17,009 bases of DNA from Alphaproteobacteria bacterium. Lineage in GTDB: Bacteria; Pseudomonadota; Alphaproteobacteria; Paracaedibacterales; CAITNM01. The notes below the pieces were generated by a model that did not search any database, had not been told where the DNA came from, and saw nothing but the letters and a program-made list of their open reading frames with translations. A program made the translations under genes and the position numbers. The stretch lies in contig CANMNU010000015.1 in assembly GCA_947499175.1 (NCBI GenBank), forward strand, positions 1 to 17,009, in the 5' to 3' direction. Below, one piece after another: positions 6,325-12,867 of this stretch; within the stretch, counting starts at the first letter, position 1; each line of letters opens with the position of its first letter.

Positions 6325-9042
6325 CTACTTACCAATAGCTCCATGGCAGTGCTTAAATTTCTTGCTTGAACCACAAGGGCAATCAGCATTCCTTGAAATA
6401 CGCTCAACTTGGCCTGGATCACTCACTAGCCTTGCTATTTTATCAGCAAAATTAGTATCTGGCTGCTGTTGCTTTACAGAACCATCAGTTTCATCTGGAT
6501 AATTAATCTGCATCTTAGAAAAATCAACCTCTCCAAGCATCTCTTCTAAAGCAAGATCAACCGGTTTTGAAGTCTGGAAGTGATGTAGCACACTCATGTA
6601 TTCAAATTTAAGGCGCTTCATCATTTGGCCAAATTGGTTAAATGCTTCACGCTTATATTCATTCAATGGATTGCCCTGCGCATAAGCACGCAAATTTATA
6701 CCCTGTCGAATATGATCTAAGGCTAACAAATGATCTTTCCAATGTTGGTCTAGCAAGCGTAGCAACACACTTTTTTCAGCATGGCGAACCGCAGTTTCCC
6801 CAAGATTTCCCTCTAGAAGAACTGCTCGCTCATGAGCTAAATCTACAATCTCCTTAGCTAAAGCTCCAGCTGTTATATTAGCCGTAGTTTTGAATTTTTC
6901 TATATTAAGCTCAAAATCAAATACACTTTCGCATTCAGCCTTTAGTGCCTCAAAATCCCAATTATTGGCAACAGTGTCGGAAGGAAGGTGTCCCTGGACT
7001 AGCTCTTGGGCAACATCGGTACGAATTTCTTCAACCATTTCTTTAATGCTGTCTTTTTCCATAAGCTCACGACGTTGTCCATAAACAATTTTACGCTGAT
7101 CGTTCATAACATCGTCATAGCGCAGCAAATGTTTACGCACATCAAAGTTTCTTGCTTCAACGCGTTGTTGCGCTTTTTCTAATGACTTACTGATGTATTT
7201 ATGAGAAATTGCCTCATCTTCTTGGGCACCCATTTTACGCAAATAGTCACGCAGCTTATCGGTAGCCGCAAAAATGCGCATTAAATCATCATCCAATGAA
7301 ATGAAAAATTTTGAACCACCAGGGTCACCTTGACGACCACCTCGTCCACGCAACTGATTGTCAATACGTCGGCTTTCATGGCGCTCAGTTCCAATAATGT
7401 AAAGCCCACCGGCAGCTTTTACCTTATTTTCATCAACAATTACTTCATCTTTAATACGCTGAATTGCAGCATCTCTCTCTGGACCTTCCGGTAAACCATC
7501 AAGCTCAAACTTTACACGCATTTCCCAATTGCCACCCAATTTAATATCGGTACCACGACCAGCCATATTGGTTGCAACAGTTACAGCAGCACTTTGTCCA
7601 GCCTCAGCAATAATAATTGCTTCACGCTCATGGTGACGAGCGTTAAGTACTTGATGTTTTATCCCATCAACAGTTAACAACGTTGACAATAATTCAGATT
7701 TTTCAATGCTAGTTGTACCTATTAACACTGGTTGACCACGCTCTTGGCATGATCTCACTAATTTGATTACTGCTTTATATTTTTCTGGTGCTGTTAGGTA
7801 AATTTCATCGTCTTGATCAATTCTAGTAACGACACGGTTGGTAGGTATTTCAACTACTCGTAAATTGTAAATCTCTTCAAATTCAGGAGCTTCAGTCATA
7901 GCCGTTCCAGCCATACCGCCTAATTTAGGGTAAAGCCTGAAGAAATTTTGGTAGGTAATTGTTGCTAAAGTTTGATTTTCATTGGCAATCTCAACGCCTT
8001 CTTTAGCTTCAATGGCTTGGTGTAGTCCATCAGAATAGCGCCTACCCTCCATCATACGACCTGTAAATTCATCAATAATGGTTACTTCACCATTACGTAC
8101 AATGTATTCAACATCGCGCGTATAAAGCTTATTTGCTTTTAACGCTGCCTGAATGTGATGCACAACCGAAATATTTTGCACATCATACAAACCGTTACCT
8201 TTGATAATTCCTTTTTCCAGCAAAGCAATTTCAAGTTTTTCAATGCCAGAATCTGTCAGCATTACACTGTGTTGTTTTTCATCTTTTTCAAAATCAATAT
8301 CTTGTAAAATTGGAATTATCTCATTAATTTTTACGTAAAGATCAGACGAGTCTTCAGCTGAACCAGAAATAATTAATGGTGTACGCGCTTCATCAATCAA
8401 AATACTGTCAACTTCATCAACGATTGCGTAGTTAAAATCTCGCATTACTAAATCTGATTTACGAAACTTCATATTGTCACGTAAATAATCAAAACCAAAT
8501 TCGTGATTTGTTCCATAGGTAATATCAGACGCATAAGCCTCACGACGCTCATAATCATTCAGCTCATGGTAAATACAAGAAGCGCTTAAACCTAGGAAAC
8601 GATAAATCGCCCCCATCCACTCTACGTCACGTTTAACCAAATAATCGTTAATAGTAACCAGGTGTGCACCCTTACCTGATAATGCATTTAAGTACATAGG
8701 TAAAGTGGCCACTAACGTTTTACCTTCTCCGGTCTTCATTTCGGCAAGCATACCTTTGTGCAAAACCATGCCACCAATCAACTGCACATCAAAAGGACGT
8801 AAACCCAGAGTTCGCTTAGAAGCTTCACGCACATTGGCAAATGCTTCTGGCAATACATTGTCAAGAGTTTGGCCATTAGCGATACGTTCTTTAAAACGCT
8901 CAGTATTTTCACGAAGTTGTTCATCAGTTAAGGTTTGATAGTGACTTTCAAGATCGTTAATTTTGGCTACTTCCTTATGTAGCTGTTTTACTAAACGATC
9001 GTTGGCTGACCCAAACATACTGCGAATTAAGTTAGATAACAT
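6325..9042 (-). CDS. secA: protein translocase ATPase SecA
   Basis: The motor of the general secretion pathway: it binds precursors and SecB and drives ATP-dependent transport through SecYEG at the inner membrane. The 905 residues match the usual length of about 900. Walker A is MKTGEGKT (102-109). The DEAD-type Walker B is DEVDSILIDEARTPLI (209-224). The second nucleotide-binding domain contains TNMAGRGTDIKLGG and ESRRIDNQLRGRGGRQGDPG. The C-terminal SEC-C zinc motif has C888, C890, C899 and H900, which in the family binds SecB and phospholipid. Between them lie the precursor-crosslinking domain and the helical scaffold and wing domains. The start is the ATG at 9042, preceded by an AAGG site and an extended -10 promoter. 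It appears intact, and it heads the minus-strand block running to infB. Confidence 0.98.
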   Translation of the reverse strand: MLSNLIRSMFGSANDRLVKQLHKEVAKINDLESHYQTLTDEQLRENTERFKERIANGQTLDNVLPEAFANVREASKRTLGLRPFDVQLIGGMVLHKGMLAEMKTGEGKTLVATLPMYLNALSGKGAHLVTINDYLVKRDVEWMGAIYRFLGLSASCIYHELNDYERREAYASDITYGTNHEFGFDYLRDNMKFRKSDLVMRDFNYAIVDEVDSILIDEARTPLIISGSAEDSSDLYVKINEIIPILQDIDFEKDEKQHSVMLTDSGIEKLEIALLEKGIIKGNGLYDVQNISVVHHIQAALKANKLYTRDVEYIVRNGEVTIIDEFTGRMMEGRRYSDGLHQAIEAKEGVEIANENQTLATITYQNFFRLYPKLGGMAGTAMTEAPEFEEIYNLRVVEIPTNRVVTRIDQDDEIYLTAPEKYKAVIKLVRSCQERGQPVLIGTTSIEKSELLSTLLTVDGIKHQVLNARHHEREAIIIAEAGQSAAVTVATNMAGRGTDIKLGGNWEMRVKFELDGLPEGPERDAAIQRIKDEVIVDENKVKAAGGLYIIGTERHESRRIDNQLRGRGGRQGDPGGSKFFISLDDDLMRIFAATDKLRDYLRKMGAQEDEAISHKYISKSLEKAQQRVEARNFDVRKHLLRYDDVMNDQRKIVYGQRRELMEKDSIKEMVEEIRTDVAQELVQGHLPSDTVANNWDFEALKAECESVFDFELNIEKFKTTANITAGALAKEIVDLAHERAVLLEGNLGETAVRHAEKSVLLRLLDQHWKDHLLALDHIRQGINLRAYAQGNPLNEYKREAFNQFGQMMKRLKFEYMSVLHHFQTSKPVDLALEEMLGEVDFSKMQINYPDETDGSVKQQQPDTNFADKIARLVSDPGQVERISRNADCPCGSSKKFKHCHGAIGK

Positions 9043-9063
9043 ACAAACCTTAGATGTGTTTAA

Positions 9064-9072
9064 ATTATAACA
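9064..9072 (-). promoter_or_regulatory. extended -10 promoter for secA
   Basis: The minus strand reads TGTTATAAT, a perfect TATAAT preceded by the TG of an extended -10 element. Transcription would start near 9057, giving a leader of about 15 bases before the secA ATG at 9042. No good -35 hexamer is at 15-19 bases, consistent with an extended -10 promoter. It would drive secA and probably the genes behind it. Confidence 0.6.
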
Positions 9073-9127
9073 ATTTTTACCAGTATAACGCCGTTGTATA
9101 AAAATGGCTACTCATTGGATCCTGGTA

Positions 9128-9136
9128 TGCTATAGT
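9128..9136 (+). promoter_or_regulatory. extended -10 promoter for the foldase lipoprotein gene
   Basis: The sequence TGCTATAGT is an extended -10 element (TG-N-TATAGT). Transcription would begin near 9143, giving a leader of about 33 bases. It lies downstream of the in-frame ATG at 9104, so a message from this promoter could only use the later start at 9176. No convincing -35 hexamer is correctly spaced. Confidence 0.55.
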
Positions 9137-9164
9137 ATATGCACAAATAGTTATTTAAACGTTA

Positions 9165-9170
9165 AAGGGA
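9165..9170 (+). promoter_or_regulatory. ribosome-binding site fixing the start at 9176
   Basis: AAGGGA lies 5 bases before the ATG at 9176. The alternative in-frame ATG at 9104 has no comparable site, lies upstream of the probable promoter, and would put a polar segment ahead of the lipoprotein signal. Confidence 0.8.
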
Positions 9171-9175
9171 ATTTT

Positions 9176-10993
9176 ATGAAAAATACCATTGCGCAGCTGA
9201 CATTAGCTTTGCTGCTAACTCTGACTGTAGCTTGTGAAAAAAAAGAAGACAAACAATCTGAAGAATCAGCGAAGGTAGAAGCAGCAGCCCCTGTACAAGC
9301 AGCTGAATCTACTCCAGCCCCTGCTGCTCCACAGGGTGAGCAATCAAAAGTTGTTGCTGAATTTCCAAATGGTACAAAAATTACCATGGGGCAAGTTTAT
9401 GAACAATTGAATATTTTGCCAACAGAAGTTAGAGATCGTCCATTTTCAAAACTTTACGCAGCCCTATTACGTCGCTTAATTGACACACAAATTTTAAATA
9501 AATCGGCAGGTGATTTAGGCTTAGATAAGTCAGCTGAAGTTATTGAGCAGATGGAAAAAAATTCCGAAACAATGTTACAAAAATTATTTATTGAAGCAGA
9601 AGTTTTGAAATTACTTACAGAAGCTGAGCTTAAAAAGAATTTTGAAGAACTAAAAACTAAACTTCCAAAAGACGAAAAAGAAGTTCAATTAAAACATATT
9701 TTAGTAAAAACTAAAGCTGAAGCTGAAGCAATTATTAGTGATTTGGAAAAAGATGCTACTAAGTTTGATGATACAGCAAAACAAAAATCAATTGATCCAC
9801 AAACTAACAAAAATGGTGGTAGCCTAGGTTACGTTAGAAGAGCTGACTTACCAGAAGCTTTTGCAAAAGTTGTATTTGAAGCAAAATCAGGTGCTGTATT
9901 ACCACAAGCAATTGATATGGGACCAAATGGATTCAGCGTTGTATTTGTTGGAGAACAACGCCCTGTTGAGCCACCTAAGTTTGAGCAAGTTAAAGCTGAG
10001 CTTACCAAAGCCTTAACACCAAAATATGCCGTACAAGTGATTGATGGTATTAAAAAGGCTTCTGGAATTGAGATCACCGGATTAGATGGCAAGGTAATTA
10101 TTGAAAAAACCCCTGAAGAATTAAAAGAAGCTTCTGAAAAAGGCGAAAAAAAGCCAGAAGTTAATGTTAGTACCCTTGATCCAAACATGGTTATAGCTAA
10201 GTTTAAAGATGGCCGCACAGTTGTATTAAAAGAAGTTTTGGATGCAGTCAAAACATTGCCACCACAATTACAAGGTGCACCTTTTGGTGAAATTTTTGAG
10301 CCACTTGCATTACGTATTGTTGATATGAAATTGATCCTTGATGCAGCAAAAGCAGCTGGCTTAGAAAAAGATCCAACCACAGTGAAAAAGCTTGAAGATG
10401 TTCGCTCTGCAACACTGCATAAAGCTTTCTTAGATAAAAAAGTTGCTGAATTAGTAAATGATTCTATGCTTAAAACTAAGTACCAAGAACTTTTGAAATT
10501 ACTTCCAAAAAACCAAATGGAAGTACGTTTGCGCCACATTATGGTTAAAACTAAAGAAGAAGCTGAAGAAGTTATTAAGGAAATCAAATCTGGAAAAGCC
10601 TTTGATGATTTAGTTAAATCAAAATCAATTGATGATAAAACTAAAGATAAAAAAGGTGAAATTGGCTATGTACGCCGTGATGAAATTCCAGGTGAATTTG
10701 GTGACATAATATTTAGTGCCGCTAAAGCAACTTTAGTTAAGGACCCAATAAGCCTAGGTAAACTTGGCTGGAGCGTTGTTCGTGTGGAAGACAAACGTGC
10801 AATTGAACCACCTAAATTTGAAGAAGTTAAGGGCGAGTTACAAAAAATCGTTGAATCTGAAAAAGTAGTTGAAGTTTTGGATAAGTTACGCGAAGAATCA
10901 GGCGTTAAAGCGTTTGATATGAACGGAGCACCACTTAGCTTAAAAGAAGAAACTCCAAAAGCTGCTGCACCTAAGGCTGCAACAGCAAACTAA
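9176..10993 (+). CDS. predicted lipoprotein with two tandem SurA/PrsA-like parvulin foldase modules
   Basis: Probably a periplasmic, membrane-anchored folding factor. The 605 residues start with a short hydrophobic signal ending LTVAC, so C20 is the likely lipidated residue; the lipobox is imperfect, with T at -3. An Ala/Pro/Glu-rich tether (about 21-57) follows. Two full modules come next, residues about 58-305 and 338-585. Each has a SurA-N-like helical segment, a PpiC/parvulin domain (KHILVKT...GYVRR, about 170-262; RHIMVKT...GYVRR, about 450-542), a PPKFExVK segment and a closing helix. The modules are offset by about 280 residues and joined by a charged linker. Both parvulin domains lack the usual GGDLG acid (S and E instead) and the late GWH histidine (S in both). 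Chaperone action with weak isomerase activity is therefore possible. The gene is probably monocistronic, with its own promoter and terminator. Family certain; exact role unknown. Confidence 0.9.
   Translation: MKNTIAQLTLALLLTLTVACEKKEDKQSEESAKVEAAAPVQAAESTPAPAAPQGEQSKVVAEFPNGTKITMGQVYEQLNILPTEVRDRPFSKLYAALLRRLIDTQILNKSAGDLGLDKSAEVIEQMEKNSETMLQKLFIEAEVLKLLTEAELKKNFEELKTKLPKDEKEVQLKHILVKTKAEAEAIISDLEKDATKFDDTAKQKSIDPQTNKNGGSLGYVRRADLPEAFAKVVFEAKSGAVLPQAIDMGPNGFSVVFVGEQRPVEPPKFEQVKAELTKALTPKYAVQVIDGIKKASGIEITGLDGKVIIEKTPEELKEASEKGEKKPEVNVSTLDPNMVIAKFKDGRTVVLKEVLDAVKTLPPQLQGAPFGEIFEPLALRIVDMKLILDAAKAAGLEKDPTTVKKLEDVRSATLHKAFLDKKVAELVNDSMLKTKYQELLKLLPKNQMEVRLRHIMVKTKEEAEEVIKEIKSGKAFDDLVKSKSIDDKTKDKKGEIGYVRRDEIPGEFGDIIFSAAKATLVKDPISLGKLGWSVVRVEDKRAIEPPKFEEVKGELQKIVESEKVVEVLDKLREESGVKAFDMNGAPLSLKEETPKAAAPKAATAN
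9348..10935 (+). repeat. internal duplication: two copies of a ~250-residue foldase module
   Basis: Protein residues about 58-305 and 338-585 of the lipoprotein align from end to end. Matching blocks are VVAEFPNGTKI / VIAKFKDGRTV, VQLKHILVKTKAEAE / VRLRHIMVKTKEEAE, GYVRRADLPEAF / GYVRRDEIPGEF, and VEPPKFEQVKAEL / IEPPKFEEVKGEL. The copies have diverged substantially at the DNA level, so the duplication is old and under selection, not a recent tandem repeat. It covers the helical segment, the parvulin domain and the closing helix, unlike a plain doubling of the parvulin domain. Confidence 0.88.
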
Positions 10994-10994
10994 A

Positions 10995-11660
10995 CTAAAT
11001 AGTAGTAAACTTAAAGAAGGCGCCGGGACGATTCTCGAGCGCCTTTTTTTCATATCTGGTTGCTGGAATTTCTTCCTCACTTGGCCTTGGCAAATCGGGA
11101 GTATGAGTTATTTTAAAATTTTCTAAAAAGAGTGGCTGTTTAATAACTTTCAAAACCCAGTCTAAATACCCAAGATGATCAGTCGCAATAATAATTTCAC
11201 CTGCTTTTTTCATTTTTTGGCGTATTAACAATAAGTTTTCCATATTTACAATACGCCTACTGTGGTGACGATTCTTTGGCCAAGGATCAGGAAACAATAT
11301 AAAAGTTTTGCTAATTAATTTGTCTGGCATAGCATTTAGCAATATTTTTGCATCGTCATTGAAGATTTTAATATTAGTAATATTTTCTGCTGCAATTTTA
11401 GAAAGTAAACTAGCAACACCGTTAATAAATGGTTCACAGCCTATGCAAATAGCATTTGGGTTATTTATTGCTTGGTATGCTATATTTTCACCACCGCCAA
11501 ACCCTATTTCAAATATAACATTCTCTGGGTAAGAGTTTGGCAAAGACTCTAAATGAAGGTTGACTGCAGGAAATAAATTTTTCCACAAATCTTTCTGGGA
11601 TTCTTTTAATGGTCGTGATTGCCTACGCCCATAAACTGTGCGATTTTTTTGTTTTTCCAT
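10995..11660 (-). CDS. trmB: tRNA (guanine-N7-)-methyltransferase
   Basis: Methylates N7 of G46 in the variable loop of several tRNAs, using S-adenosylmethionine. The 221 residues contain the methyltransferase motif IFEIGFGGGENI (about 49-60), the family hallmark FPDPWPKNRHHSRRIV (about 123-138), the TDHLGYLDWVL segment (about 160-170) and the C-terminal TRYEKKALENRPGAFFKF, which carries the TxYE substrate-binding motif. The length is typical. The start at 11660 follows the 3' end of tssA by 67 bases, and a promoter of its own is possible there. The 3' end is odd: its stop codon is one base from the stop of the convergent foldase gene. The last codons double, on the other strand, as that gene's terminator. 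Confidence 0.96.
   Translation of the reverse strand: MEKQKNRTVYGRRQSRPLKESQKDLWKNLFPAVNLHLESLPNSYPENVIFEIGFGGGENIAYQAINNPNAICIGCEPFINGVASLLSKIAAENITNIKIFNDDAKILLNAMPDKLISKTFILFPDPWPKNRHHSRRIVNMENLLLIRQKMKKAGEIIIATDHLGYLDWVLKVIKQPLFLENFKITHTPDLPRPSEEEIPATRYEKKALENRPGAFFKFTTI
11017..11050 (+). terminator. intrinsic terminator of the foldase gene, inside trmB
   Basis: AAGGCGC (11017-11023) pairs with GCGCCTT (11039-11045). Inside it, CGGGA (11024-11028) pairs with TCTCG (11033-11037) with one G-U pair, leaving a CGAT loop and a single bulged A at 11038. A run of T (11044-11050) follows directly. It begins 24 bases after the foldase stop codon and overlaps, on the opposite strand, the trmB codons for RPGAFFKF. 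Confidence 0.85.
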
Positions 11661-11685
11661 GAATGATCTAACTTATTAAAAACAA

Positions 11686-11715
11686 ATTATTCCACAGTTC
11701 GCTTACAGAAAGCAA
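11686..11715 (-). promoter_or_regulatory. possible promoter for trmB (weak)
   Basis: In the 67-base gap between tssA and trmB, the minus strand has TTGCTT (11710-11715), an 18-base spacer and AATAAT (11686-11691) preceded by TG-G. The leader to the trmB ATG would be about 20 bases. Both hexamers are imperfect. Part of the same stretch forms a small dyad (TTTGCTT/AAGCGAA, 11698-11716) with no T-run. Confidence 0.35.
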
Positions 11716-11727
11716 ATATTGAAAGAG

Positions 11728-12867
11728 TTAACTATCTGAAGATTTTGTATTTGGAATATTGATTTGGTTTTCAATGGCAGTAGCTTTAGCTAACATATTT
11801 AACAATGACTTAACCTCCGCAGAGCTTGCCTGCAAATCAGACAAAATTTGTGATAAATTTTTGTTTTCCCAGCTACTAACCAATTTTATTAAAGCTGGTG
11901 TAGGACTGTGCGGCTCAAGAGTTATCAAAAAATCACCAAGCTGGCTTAAAGCTTTATAAACACCTGCACGGTCATTAATAATGTTAGGATCTTTTCCGCT
12001 ATTTGTTGATGTTTCTTCTGAGCCAGCAAGTCCTGGAGAAGTTTTATTGTCTAAAGCTTTTTCTTCATTATTCGATTTTTGGCAAAGATTGTATAACCCC
12101 TTCAGTTCACCTAAAAGATTGAGTAGTTCGTCAAAACGTGGAGCTTCATTGCCAATTTCTTCGGTTAAGAATTCTTCTATGGATTTTATATTTTTATTAA
12201 TTTCTTCAATTAGGCTTACTTTTTTAATACCTGTTTCAAGGTGGACTTCATGTAGGGCATTGCGAACCCGTTCCATGGTAATTAAGCCTTTTAAAATTGC
12301 TTTTTGAAAAAACTCCTCAGCAGCTCCACCACGTTTTGAGCTTTTTTCAAGATTATCTGCCTCAAAACATTTAGCAAGATTGGGTGTGTAGCTAAAAAAT
12401 GGTGATAATTCAGCAATTGGCTCAAGAATAATTTTCTCACAGACCGATCTTAAAAATGCCTCAATTAAATGAGTGCGAAATTCTTGCTGTGGGTCATCAG
12501 TTAGCTGTGGATAGGTATTTTTCCAAAATGTTTGAATGTATTGTAACAAAAAATTTGAGCAGTTAAGTAGGTCATTAATTCCGTAAAGATGAATGCGAGC
12601 TTCTAAAAACCATAAAACAAGTTGCAGGTCTTTTGATTGAGTGCTTATTGTGCCAATGCACAATCGCTCAACCTCTTGCCAATTAGCATGCTTTAGCTCG
12701 CCTTCCCATGGTTCACGGTGCATTCCATCATCATCTTCTCGACGAGCATCACGAATTTTACCGTATACAGGATTATACCTTAACCATTCACCGACACCAT
12801 CATTTGTAGCAATGGGTGTTAATAAACCATCAGGAAAGCTTGCAACAAATATTAAGCTATCGCCCAT
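11728..12867 (-). CDS. tssA: type VI secretion system protein TssA (ImpA N-terminal family)
   Basis: TssA proteins act at the type VI baseplate and at the tip or base of the growing sheath, coordinating tube and sheath assembly in the cytosol. The 379 residues open with an ImpA-type N-terminal domain (about 15-125). Its markers are GEWLRYNPVYGKIRDARREDD, ANWQEVERLC, and the helix pair ending at FWKNTYPQL. A helical middle and a low-complexity linker (about 262-297) follow. The C-terminal segment has RAGVYKALSQLGDFLITLEPHSPTPALI in two adjoining parts (about 300-327), whose EPHSP motif is typical of the family. The C-terminus then ends after a short helical stretch, so it resembles short TssA types rather than those with a large ring domain. 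Its ATG directly follows the tssM stop codon (TAA-ATG), suggesting translational coupling. No classical terminator follows. Confidence 0.88.
   Translation of the reverse strand: MGDSLIFVASFPDGLLTPIATNDGVGEWLRYNPVYGKIRDARREDDDGMHREPWEGELKHANWQEVERLCIGTISTQSKDLQLVLWFLEARIHLYGINDLLNCSNFLLQYIQTFWKNTYPQLTDDPQQEFRTHLIEAFLRSVCEKIILEPIAELSPFFSYTPNLAKCFEADNLEKSSKRGGAAEEFFQKAILKGLITMERVRNALHEVHLETGIKKVSLIEEINKNIKSIEEFLTEEIGNEAPRFDELLNLLGELKGLYNLCQKSNNEEKALDNKTSPGLAGSEETSTNSGKDPNIINDRAGVYKALSQLGDFLITLEPHSPTPALIKLVSSWENKNLSQILSDLQASSAEVKSLLNMLAKATAIENQINIPNTKSSDS

Noticed and set aside
9104..9175. In-frame upstream ATG extending the foldase protein by 24 residues
   Set aside because: It lies upstream of the probable promoter, has no ribosome-binding site, and would bury the lipoprotein signal. 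The ATG at 9176 has AAGGGA at good spacing.
9829..10587. Long open frame on the minus strand opposite the foldase gene
   Set aside because: The translation is Ser/Phe-rich low-complexity sequence with no recognisable motif. It mirrors the codon bias of the real gene on the + strand.
11698..11716. Dyad TTTGCTT/AAGCGAA after tssA as a terminator
   Set aside because: Short stem with a G-U pair and no T-run. It also overlaps a possible trmB promoter, so a terminator call is not supported.
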